Shown: positions 49,201 to 61,720 of the stretch, piece after piece
Layout of the letters: each line of letters begins with the position of its first letter
How positions within the stretch are numbered: the stretch's first letter is position 1
Source of the DNA: Cornus controversa
Lineage: Eukaryota > Streptophyta > Magnoliopsida > Cornales > Cornaceae
DNA: 64,000 nucleotides
Direction: 5' to 3'
NCBI GenBank assembly: GCA_026545225.1
Contig: CM048847.1
Span: 3,472,001-3,536,000 of the forward strand
Program-made: the position numbers and the translations under genes
Notes under the pieces: model-generated
Seen by the model: only the letters and a program-made list of their open reading frames with translations
Database searches by the model: none
What the model was told of the DNA's origin: nothing

Positions 49201-51499
49201 CCGTATGGCGCTTTGTGCTAGAATTGACCATCTGGATGTTCAAAAAAATAGAGAATGACAACAACGGTTTCGAACTTGTTTCGTTTTACTTGTCCTGATT
49301 CGAAAAGTCCAATCCACGTGAAATCGTGCCATACTTAGAATTATACATTGCTTTATGCCAAATTCAACCATCAGGACATCCTGAATCAAAAATAGTAATT
49401 CCTTGCTGCACTCATGAATGATCACAACCGTATGGTGCTCTATGCCAACTTCAACCATCTGGAAAAGTAAAAGAAACAATTCCCAAGCTATCAAGGATTT
49501 TAAACAAGTTTAGTTTGAGTTGTTCTGATTCAAAAACCCATTCCTTGAGAAGTCATGCCATAATCAGAATCGTAAGTTTCTTTTTTCCATATTAGACCAT
49601 CAAAGCATCCAAAAGAAGTGATGAACATGTCAATCCGATCTTCATCACAACCGTATGGTGCTTCGTTCCAAGTTCGACCGTTTGGACATCTAAAGGAAAC
49701 AATTAGCAAGCTACCGACCATTTTAAACTTATTTCATTTGAGTTGTTTTGATTCGAAAACCGCATTCCAAGAGAAGTCGTGCCATAATACTAATCGTACG
49801 CTGCTTTTTTCTAAATGAAACCATCAAAGCATCCCAAAGAAACGACGAGCATGTCGATCCGATCTTCATCCATGTTTGTTTGAGTTGTTCTGAGTCGAAA
49901 AGAACAATTGCTTGTAATAATCAGGCATGACGACAACCGTATGGCGCTTTGTGCTAGATTTGACCATCTGGATGTTCAGAAAAATAGAGAATGACAACAA
50001 CGGTTTCGAACTTGTTTCGTTTTACTTGTCCTGATTCGAAAAGTCCCAATCCACGTGAAATCGTGCCATACTTAGAATTATACATTGCTTTATGCCAAAT
50101 TCAACCATCAGGACGTCCTGAATCAAAAATAGTAATTCCTTACTGCACTCATGAATGATCACAACCGTATGGTGCTCTATGCCAACTTCAACCATCTAGA
50201 AAAGTAAAAGAAACAATTCCCAAGCTATCAAGGATTTTAAACAAGTTTAGTTTGAGTTGTTCTGATTCAAAAACCCATTCCTTGAGAAGTCGTGCCATAA
50301 TTAGAATCGTAAGTTTCTTTTTTCCATATTAGACCATCAAAGCATCCAAAAGAAGTGACGAACATGTCAATCCGATCTTCCTCACAACCGTACGGTGCTT
50401 CATTCCAAGTTCGACCGTTTGGACATCTAAAGGAAACAATTAGCAAGCTACCGACCATTTTAAACTTGTTTCATTTGAGTTGTTTTGATTCGAAAACCGC
50501 ATTCCGACAGAAGTCGTGCCATAATACTAATCGTACGCTGCTATTTTCTAAATGAAACCATCAAAGCATCCCAAAGAAACGACGAGCATGTCGATCCGAT
50601 CTTCATCCATGTTTGTTTGAGTTGTTCTGAGTCAAAAAGAATAATTGCTTGTAATAATCAGGCATGACGACAACCGTATGGTGCTTTGTGCTAGAATTGA
50701 CCATCTGGATGTTCAGAAAAATAGGGAATGACAACAACGATTTCGAACTTGTTTCGTTTTACTTGTCCTGATTCGAAAAGTCCAAGCCACGTGAAATCGT
50801 GCCATACTTAGAATTATACATTGCTTTATGCCAAATTCAACCATCAGGACATCCTGAATCAAAAATAGTAATTCCTTGCTGCACTCATAAATGATCACAA
50901 CCGTATGGTGCTCTATGCCAACTTCAACCATCTGGAAAAGTAAAAGAAACAATTCCCAAGCTATCAAGGATTTTAAACAAGTTTAGTTTGAGTTGTTCTG
51001 ATTCAAAAACCCATTCCTTGAGAAGTCGTGCCATAATCAGAATCGTAAGTTTCTTTTTTCCATATTAGACCATCAAAGCATCCAAAAGAAGTGACGAACA
51101 TGTCAATCCGAACTTCATCACAACCGTATGGTGCTTTGTTCCAAATTCGACCGTTTGGATATCTAGCGGAAACAATTAGCAAGCTACCAGCCATTTTAAA
51201 ATTGTTTCATTTGAGTTGTTTTGATTAGAAAATCACATTCCCAGAGAAGTCGTACCATAATACTAATCATACGATGCTTTTTTTCTAAATAAAACCATCA
51301 AAGCGTCCCAAAGAAACGACGAGCATGTCGATCCGACCTTCATCCATGTTTGTTTGAGTTGTTCTGAGTCGAAAAGAACAATTGCTTGTAATAATCAGGC
51401 ATGACGACAACCGTATGGCGCTTTGTGCTAGAATTGACCATCTGGATGTTCAGAAAAATAAAGAATGACAACAACGGTTTCGAACTTATTTCGTTTTAC

Positions 51500-54400
51500 T
51501 TGTCCTGATTCGAAAAGTCCAATCCACGTGAAATCGTGCCATACTTAGAATTATACATTGCTTTATGCCAAATTCAACCATCAGGACATCCTAAATCAAA
51601 AATAGTAATTCCTTGCTGCACTCATGAATGATCACAACCATATGGTGCTCTATGCCAACTTCAACCATCTGGAAAAGTAAAAGAAACAATTCCCAAGCTA
51701 TCAAGGATTTTAAACAAGTTTAGTTTGAGTTGTTCTGATTCAAAAACCCATTCCTTGAGAAGTCGTGCCATAATCAGAATCGTAAGTTTCTTTTTTCCAT
51801 ATTAGACCATCAAAGCATCCAAAAGAAGTGATGAACATGTCAATCCGATCTTCATCACAACCGTATGGTGCTTCGTTCCAAGTTCGACCGTTTGGACATC
51901 AAAAGGAAACAATTAGCAAGCTACCGACCATTTTAAACTTGTTTCATTTGAGTTGTTTTGATTCAAAAACCGCATTCCAAGAGAAGTCGTGCCATAATAC
52001 TAATCGTACGCTGTTTTTTTCTAAATGAAACCATCAAAGCGTCCCAAAGAAACGACGAGCATGTCGATTCGATCTTCATCCATGTTTGTTTGACTTGTTC
52101 TGAGTCGAAAAGAACAATTGCTTGTAATAATCAGGCATGACGACAACCATATGGCGCTTTGTGCTAGAATTGACCATCTGGATGTTCAGAAAAATAGAGA
52201 ATGACAACAACGGTTTCGAACTTGTTTCGTTTTACTTGTCCTGATTCGAAAAGTCCAATCCACGTGAAATCGTGCCATACTTAGAATTATACATTGCTTT
52301 ATGCCAAATTCAACCATCAGGACATCCTGAATCAAAAATAGTAATTCCTTGCTGCACTCATGAATGATCACAACCGTATGGTGCTCTATGCCAACTTCAA
52401 CCATCTGGAAAAGTAAAAGAAACAATTCCCAAGCTATCAAGGATTTTAAACAAGTTTAGTTTGAGTTGTTCTGATTCAAAAACCCATTCCTTGAGAAGTC
52501 GTGCCATAATCAGAATCGTAAGTTTCTTTTTTCTATATTAGACCATCAAAGCATCCAAAACAAGTGACGAACATGTCAATCCGATCTTCATCACAACCGT
52601 ACGGTGCTTCATTCCAAGTTCGACCGTTTGGACATCTAAAGGAAACAATTAGCAAGCTACCGACCATTTTAAACTTGTTTCATTTGAGTTGTCTTGATTC
52701 GAAAACCGCATTCCGACAGAAGTCGTGCCATAATACTAATCGTACGCTGCTATTTTCTAAATGAAACCATCAAAGCATCTCAAAGAAATGACGAGCATGT
52801 CGATCCGATCTTCATCTATGTTTGTTTGAGTTGTTCTGAGTCAAAAAGAATAATTGCTTGTAATAATCAGGCATGACGACAACCGTATGGTGCTTTGTGC
52901 TAGAATTGACCATCTGGATGTTCAGAAAAATAGGGAATGACAACAACGACTTCGAACTTGTTTCGTTTTACTTGTCCTGATTCGAAAAGTCCAATCCACG
53001 TGAAATCGTGCCATACTTAGAATTATACATTGCTTTATGCCAAATTCAACCATCAGGACATCCTGAATCAAAAATAGTAATTCCTTGCTGCACTCATAAA
53101 TGATCACAACCGTATGGTGCTCTATGCCAACTTCAACCATCTGGAAAAGTAAAAGAAACAATTCCCAAGCTATCAAGGATTTTAAACAAGTTTAGTTTGA
53201 GTTGTTCTGATTCAAAAACCCATTCCTTGAGAAGTCGTGCCATAATCAGAATCGTAAGTTTCTTTTTTCCATATTAGACCATCAAAGCATCCAAAAGAAG
53301 TGACGAACATGACAATCCGAACTTCATCACAACCGTATGGTGCTTTGTTCCAAATTCGACCGTTTGGATATCTAGCGGAAACAATTAGCAAGCTACCAGC
53401 CATTTTAAAATTGTTTCATTTGAGTTGTTTTGATTAGAAAATCACATTCCCAGAGAAGTCGTACCATAATACTAATCGTACGATGCTTTTTTTCTAAATA
53501 AAACCATCAAAGCATCCCAAAGAAACGACGAGCATGTCGATCCGACCTTCATCCATGTTTGTTTGAGTTGTTCTGAGTCGAAAAGAACAATTGCTTGTAA
53601 TAATCAGGCATGACGACAACCGTATGGCGCTTTGTGCTAGAATTGACCATCTGGATGTTCAGAAAAATAGAGAATGACAACAACGGTTTCGAACTTATTT
53701 CGTTTTACTTGTCCTGATTCGAAAAGTCCAATCCACGTGAAATCGTGCCATACTCAGAATTATACATTGCTTTATGCCAAATTCAACCATCAGGACATCC
53801 TAAATCAAAAATAGTAATTCCTTGCTGCACTCATGAATGATCACAACCATATGGTGCTCTATGCCAACTTCAACCATCTGGAAAAGTAAAAGAAACAATT
53901 CCCAAGCTATCAAGGATTTTAAACAAGTTTAGTTTGAGTTGTTCTGATTCAAAAACCCATTCCTTGAGAAGTCGTGCCATAATCAGAATCGTAAGTTTCT
54001 TTTTTCCATATTAGACCATCAAAGCATCCAAAAGAAGTGATGAACATGTCAATCCGATCTTCATCAGAACCGTATGGTGCTTCGTTCCAAGTTCGACCGT
54101 TTGGACATCAAAAGGAAACAATTAGCAAGCTACCGACCATTTTAAACTTGTTTCATTTGAGTTGTTTTGATTCGAAAACCGCATTCCAAGAGAAGTCGTG
54201 CCATAATACTAATCGTACGCTGTTTTTTTCTAAATGAAACCATCAAAGCGTCCCAAAGAAACGACGAGCATGTCGATCCGATCTTCATCCATGTTTGTTT
54301 GAGTTGTTCTGAGTCGAAAAGAACAATTGCTTGTAATAATCAGGCATGACGACAACCGTATGGCGCTTTGTGCTAGAATTGACCATCTGGATGTTCAGAA

Positions 54401-57400
54401 AAATAGAGAATGACAACAACGGTTTCGAACTTGTTTCGTTTTACTTGTCCTGATTCGAAAAGTCCAATTCAGGTGAAATCGTGCCATACTTAGAATTATA
54501 CATTGCTTTATGCCAAATTCAACCATCAGGACATCCTGAATCAAAAATAGTAATTCCTTGCTGCACTCCTGAATGATCACAACCGTATGGTGCTCTATGC
54601 CAACTTCAACCATCTGGAAAAGTAAAAGAAACAATTCCCAAGCTATCAAGGATTTTAAACAAGTTTAGTTTGAGTTGTACTAATTCAAAAACCCATTCCT
54701 TGAGAAGTCGTGCCATAATCAGAATCGTAAGTTTCTTTTTTCCATATTAGACCATCAAAGCATCCAAAAGAAGTGACGAACATGTCAATCCGATCTTCCT
54801 CACAACCGTACGGTGCTTCATTCCAAGTTCGACCGTTTGGACATCTAAAGGAAACAATTAGCAAGCTACCGACCATTTTAAACTTGTTTCATTTGAGTTG
54901 TTTTGATTCAAAAACTGCATTCTGAGAGAAGTCGTGCCATAATACTAATCGTACACAGTTTTTTTCTAAATGAAACCATCAAAGCGTCCCAAAGAAACGA
55001 CGAGCATGTCGATCCGATCTTCATCCATGTTTGTTTGAGTTGTTCTGAGTCAAAAAGAATAATTGCTTGTAATAATCAGGCATGACGACAACCGTATGGC
55101 GCTTTGTGCTAGAATTGACCATCTGGATGTTCAGAAAAATAGGGAATGACAACAACAATTTCGAACTTGTTTCGTTTTACTTGTCCTGATTCGAAAAGTC
55201 CAATCCACGTGAAATCGTGCCATACTTAGAATTATACATTGCTTTATGCCAAATTCAACCATCAGGACATCCTAAATCAAAAATAGTAATTCCTTGCTGC
55301 ACTCATGAATGATCACAACCATATGGTGCTCTATGCCAACTTCAACCATCTGGAAAAGTAAAAGAAACAATTCCCAAGCTATCAAGGATTTTAAACAAGT
55401 TTAGTTTGAGTTGTTCTGATTCAAAAACCCATTCCTTGAGAAGTCGTGCCATAATCAGAATCGTAAGTTTCTTTTTTCCATATTAGACCATCAAAGCATC
55501 CAAAAGAAGTGATGAACATGTCAATCCGATCTTCATCACAACCGTATGGTGCTTCGTTCCAAGTTCGACCGTTTGGACATCAAAAGGAAACAATTAGCAA
55601 GCTACCGACCATTTTAAACTTGTTTCATTTGAGTTGTTTTGATTCAAAAACCGCATTCCAAGAGAAGTCGTGCCATAATACTAATCGTACGCTGTTTTTT
55701 TCTAAATGAAACCATCAAAGCGTCCCAAAGAAACGACGAGCATGTCGATTCGATCTTCATCCATGTTTGTTTGACTTGTTCTGAGTCGAAAAGAACAATT
55801 GCTTGTAATAATCAGGCATGACGACAACCATATGGCGCTTTGTGCTAGAATTGACCATCTGGATGTTCAGAAAAATAGAGAATGACAACAACGGTTTCGA
55901 ACTTGTTTCGTTTTACTTGTCCTGATTCGAAAAGTCCAATCCACGTGAAATCGTGCCATACTTAGAATTATACATTGCTTTATGCCAAATTCAACCATCA
56001 GGACATCCTGAATCAAAAATAGTAATTCCTTGCTGCACTCATGAATGATCACAACCGTATGGTGCTCTATGCCAACTTCAACCATCTGGAAAAGTAAAAG
56101 AAACAATTCCCAAGCTATCAAGGATTTTAAACAAGTTTAGTTTGAGTTGTTCTGATTCAAAAACCCATTCCTTGAGAAGTCGTGCCATAATCAGAATCGT
56201 AAGTTTCTTTTTTCTATATTAGACCATCAAAGCATCCAAAACAAGTGACGAACATGTCAATCCGATCTTCATCACAACCGTACGGTGCTTCATTCCAAGT
56301 TCGACCGTTTGGACATCTAAAGGAAACAATTAGCAAGCTACCGACCATTTTAAACTTGTTTCATTTGAGTTGTCTTGATTCGAAAACCGCATTCCGACAG
56401 AAGTCGTGCCATAATACTAATCGTACGCTGCTATTTTCTAAATGAAACCATCAAAGCATCTCAAAGAAATGACGAGCATGTCGATCCGATCTTCATCTAT
56501 GTTTGTTTGAGTTGTTCTGAGTCAAAAAGAATAATTGCTTGTAATAATCAGGCATGACGACAACCGTATGGTGCTTTGTGCTAGAATTGACCATCTGGAT
56601 GTTCAGAAAAATAGGGAATGACAACAACGACTTCGAACTTGTTTCGTTTTACTTGTCCTGATTCGAAAAGTCCAATCCACGTGAAATCGTGCCATACTTA
56701 GAATTATACATTGCTTTATGCCAAATTCAACCATCAGGACATCCTGAATCAAAAATAGTAATTCCTTGCTGCACTCATAAATGATCACAACCGTATGGTG
56801 CTCTATGCCAACTTCAACCATCTGGAAAAGTAAAAGAAACAATTCCCAAGCTATCAAGGATTTTAAACAAGTTTAGTTTGAGTTGTTCTGATTCAAAAAC
56901 CCATTCCTTGAGAAGTCGTGCCATAATCAGAATCGTAAGTTTCTTTTTTCCATATTAGACCATCAAAGCATCCAAAAGAAGTGACGAACATGACAATCCG
57001 AACTTCATCACAACCGTATGGTGCTTTGTTCCAAATTCGACCGTTTGGATATCTAGCGGAAACAATTAGCAAGCTACCAGCCATTTTAAAATTGTTTCAT
57101 TTGAGTTGTTTTGATTAGAAAATCACATTCCCAGAGAAGTCGTACCATAATACTAATCGTACGATGCTTTTTTTCTAAATAAAACCATCAAAGCATCCCA
57201 AAGAAACGACGAGCATGTCGATCCGACCTTCATCCATGTTTGTTTGAGTTGTTCTGAGTCGAAAAGAACAATTGCTTGTAATAATCAGGCATGACGACAA
57301 CCGTATGGCGCTTTGTGCTAGAATTGACCATCTGGATGTTCAGAAAAATAGAGAATGACAACAACGGTTTCGAACTTATTTCGTTTTACTTGTCCTGATT

Positions 57401-59000
57401 CGAAAAGTCCAATCCACGTGAAATCGTGCCATACTCAGAATTATACATTGCTTTATGCCAAATTCAACCATCAGGACATCCTAAATCAAAAATAGTAATT
57501 CCTTGCTGCACTCATGAATGATCACAACCATATGGTGCTCTATGCCAACTTCAACCATCTGGAAAAGTAAAAGAAACAATTCCCAAGCTATCAAGGATTT
57601 TAAACAAGTTTAGTTTGAGTTGTTCTGATTCAAAAACCCATTCCTTGAGAAGTCGTGCCATAATCAGAATCGTAAGTTTCTTTTTTCCATATTAGACCAT
57701 CAAAGCATCCAAAAGAAGTGATGAACATGTCAATCCGATCTTCATCAGAACCGTATGGTGCTTCGTTCCAAGTTCGACCGTTTGGACATCAAAAGGAAAC
57801 AATTAGCAAGCTACCGACCATTTTAAACTTGTTTCATTTGAGTTGTTTTGATTCGAAAACCGCATTCCAAGAGAAGTCGTGCCATAATACTAATCGTACG
57901 CTGTTTTTTTCTAAATGAAACCATCAAAGCGTCCCAAAGAAACGACGAGCATGTCGATCCGATCTTCATCCATGTTTGTTTGAGTTGTTCTGAGTCGAAA
58001 AGAACAATTGCTTGTAATAATCAGGCATGACGACAACCGTATGGCGCTTTGTGCTAGAATTGACCATCTGGATGTTCAGAAAAATAGAGAATGACAACAA
58101 CGGTTTCGAACTTGTTTCGTTTTACTTGTCCTGATTCGAAAAGTCCAATTCAGGTGAAATCGTGCCATACTTAGAATTATACATTGCTTTATGCCAAATT
58201 CAACCATCAGGACATCCTGAATCAAAAATAGTAATTCCTTGCTGCACTCCTGAATGATCACAACCGTATGGTGCTCTATGCCAACTTCAACCATCTGGAA
58301 AAGTAAAAGAAACAATTCCCAAGCTATCAAGGATTTTAAACAAGTTTAGTTTGAGTTGTACTAATTCAAAAACCCATTCCTTGAGAAGTCGTGCCATAAT
58401 CAGAATCGTAAGTTTCTTTTTTCCATATTAGACCATCAAAGCATCCAAAAGAAGTGACGAACATGTCAATCCGATCTTCCTCACAACCGTACGGTGCTTC
58501 ATTCCAAGTTCGACCGTTTGGACATCTAAAGGAAACAATTAGCAAGCTACCGACCATTTTAAACTTGTTTCATTTGAGTTGTTTTGATTCAAAAACTGCA
58601 TTCTGAGAGAAGTCGTGCCATAATACTAATCGTACACAGTTTTTTTCTAAATGAAACCATCAAAGCGTCCCAAAGAAACGACGAGCATGTCGATCCGATC
58701 TTCATCCATGTTTGTTTGAGTTGTTCTGAGTCAAAAAGAATAATTGCTTGTAATAATCAGGCATGACGACAACCGTATGGCGCTTTGTGCTAGAATTGAC
58801 CATCTGGATGTTCAGAAAAATAGGGAATGACAACAACAATTTCGAACTTGTTTCGTTTTACTTGTCCTGATTCGAAAAGTCCAATCCACGTGAAATCGTG
58901 CCATACTTAGAATTATACATTGCTTTATGCCAAATTCAACCATCAGGACATCCTAAATCAAAAATAGTAATTCCTTGCTGCACTCATGAATGATCACAAC
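51500..59000 (-). repeat. Five-unit tandem duplication (3681 bp)
   Basis: About 51.5-55.3 kb is repeated at 55.2-59.0 kb with offset 3681 (5 units). Shared rare variants include TTCTATATTAGACC (52531/56212), CATGACAATCC (53309/56990), TCATCAGAACCG (54061/57742), CCAATTCAGGTG (54465/58146) and TACACAGTT (54953/58634). The block ends where CCATATGG (55320) and CCGTATGG (59000) differ. Confidence 0.93.
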
Positions 59001-61720
59001 CGTATGGTGCTCTATGCCAACTTCAACCATCTGGAAAAGTAAAAGAAACAATTCCCAAGCTATCAAGGATTTTAAACAAGTTTAGTTTGAGTTGTTCTGA
59101 TTCAAAAACCCATTCCTTGAGAAGTCGTGCCATAATCAGAATCGTAAGTTTCTTTTTTCTATATTAGACCATCAAAGCATCCAAAAGAAGTGACGAACAT
59201 GTCAATCCGATCTTCATCACAACCGTACGGTGCTTCATTCCAAGTTCGACCGTTTGGACATCTAAAGGAAACAATTAGCAAGCTACCGACCATTTTAAAC
59301 TTGTTTCATTTGAGTTGTCTTGATTCGAAAACCGCATTCCGACAGAAGTCGTGCCATAATACTAATCGTACGCTGCTATTTTCTAAATGAAACCATCAAA
59401 GCATCTCAAAGAAATGACGAGCATGTCGATCCGATCTTCATCTATGTTTGTTTGAGTTGTTCTGAGTCAAAAAGAATAATTGCTTGTAATAATCAGGCAT
59501 GACGACAACCGTATGGTGCTTTGTGCTAGAATTGACCATCTGGATGTTCAGAAAAATAGGGAATGACAACAACGACTTCGAACTTGTTTCGTTTTACTTG
59601 TCCTGATTCGAAAAGTCCAATCCACGTGAAATCGTGCCATACTTAGAATTATACATTGCTTTATGCCAAATTCAACCATCAGGACATCCTGAATCAAAAA
59701 TAGTAATTCCTTGCTGCACTCATAAATGATCACAACCGTATGGTGCTCTATGCCAACTTCAACCATCTGGAAAAGTAAAAGAAACAATTCCCAAGCTATC
59801 AAGGATTTTAAACAAGTTTAGTTTGAGTTGTTCTGATTCAAAAACCCATTCCTTGAGAAGTCGTGCCATAATCAGAATCGTAAGTTTCTTTTTTCCATAT
59901 TAGACCATCAAAGCATCCAAAAGAAGTGACGAACATGACAATCCGAACTTCATCACAACCGTATGGTGCTTTGTTCCAAATTCGACCGTTTGGATATCTA
60001 GCGGAAACAATTAGCAAGCTACCAGCCATTTTAAAATTGTTTCATTTGAGTTGTTTTGATTAGAAAATCACATTCCCAGAGAAGTCGTACCATAATACTA
60101 ATCGTACGATGCTTTTTTTCTAAATAAAACCATCAAAGCATCCCAAAGAAACGACGAGCATGTCGATCCGACCTTCATCCATGTTTGTTTGAGTTGTTCT
60201 GAGTCGAAAAGAACAATTGCTTGTAATAATCAGGCATGACGACAACCGTATGGCGCTTTGTGCTAGAATTGACCATCTGGATGTTCAGAAAAATAGAGAA
60301 TGACAACAACGGTTTCGAACTTATTTCGTTTTACTTGTCCTGATTCGAAAAGTCCAATCCACGTGAAATCGTGCCATACTCAGAATTATACATTGCTTTA
60401 TGCCAAATTCAACCATCAGGACATCCTAAATCAAAAATAGTAATTCCTTGCTGCACTCATGAATGATCACAACCATATGGTGCTCTATGCCAACTTCAAC
60501 CATCTGGAAAAGTAAAAGAAACAATTCCCAAGCTATCAAGGATTTTAAACAAGTTTAGTTTGAGTTGTTCTGATTCAAAAACCCATTCCTTGAGAAGTCG
60601 TGCCATAATCAGAATCGTAAGTTTCTTTTTTCCATATTAGACCATCAAAGCATCCAAAAGAAGTGACGAACATGTCAATCCGATCTTCATCACAACCGTA
60701 TGGTGCTTCGTTCCAAGTTCGACCGTTTGGACATCAAAAGGAAACAATTAGCAAGCTACCGACCATTTTAAACTTGTTTCATTTGAGTTGTTTTGATTCG
60801 AAAACCGCATTCCAAGAGAAGTCGTGCCATAATACTAATCGTACGCTGTTTTTTTCTAAATGAAACCATCAAAGCGTCCCAAAGAAACGACGAGCATGTC
60901 GATCCGATCTTCATCCATGTTTGTTTGAGTTGTTCTGAGTCGAAAAGAACAATTGCTTGTAATAATCAGGCATGACGACAACCGTATGGCGCTTTGTGCT
61001 AGAATTGACCATCTGGATGTTCAGAAAAATAGAGAATGACAACAACGGTTTCGAACTTGTTTCGTTTTACTTGTCCTGATTCGAAAAGTCCAATTCAGGT
61101 GAAATCGTGCCATACTTAGAATTATACATTGCTTTATGCCAAATTCAACCATCAGGACATCCTGAATCAAAAATAGTAATTCCTTGCTGCACTCCTGAAT
61201 GATCACAACCGTATGGTGCTCTATGCCAACTTCAACCATCTGGAAAAGTAAAAGAAACAATTCCCAAGCTATCAAGGATTTTAAACAAGTTTAGTTTGAG
61301 TTGTACTAATTCAAAAACCCATTCCTTGAGAAGTCGTGCCATAATCAGAATCGTAAGTTTCTTTTTTCCATATTAGACCATCAAAGCATCCAAAAGAAGT
61401 GACGAACATGTCAATCCGATCTTCCTCACAACCGTACGGTGCTTCATTCCAAGTTCGACCGTTTGGACATCTAAAGGAAACAATTAGCAAGCTACCGACC
61501 ATTTTAAACTTGTTTCATTTGAGTTGTTTTGATTCAAAAACTGCATTCTGAGAGAAGTCGTGCCATAATACTAATCGTACACTGTTTTTTTCTAAATGAA
61601 ACCATCAAAGCGTCCCAAAGAAACGACGAGCATGTCGATCCGATCTTCATCCATGTTTGTTTGAGTTGTTCTGAGTCAAAAAGAATAATTGCTTGTAATA
61701 ATCAGGCATGACGACAACCG
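59000..61720 (-). repeat. Third, four-unit offset copy of the same block
   Basis: Variants of 56.2-58.7 kb recur at 59.1-61.7 kb with offset 2945 (4 units): TTCTATATTAGACC, CATGACAATCC and CCAATTCAGGTG again. One unit of the five-unit block is absent at the copy join. Some sites differ from the first two copies (TCATCACAACCG for TCATCAGAACCG, TACACTGTT for TACACAGTT). Confidence 0.85.
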
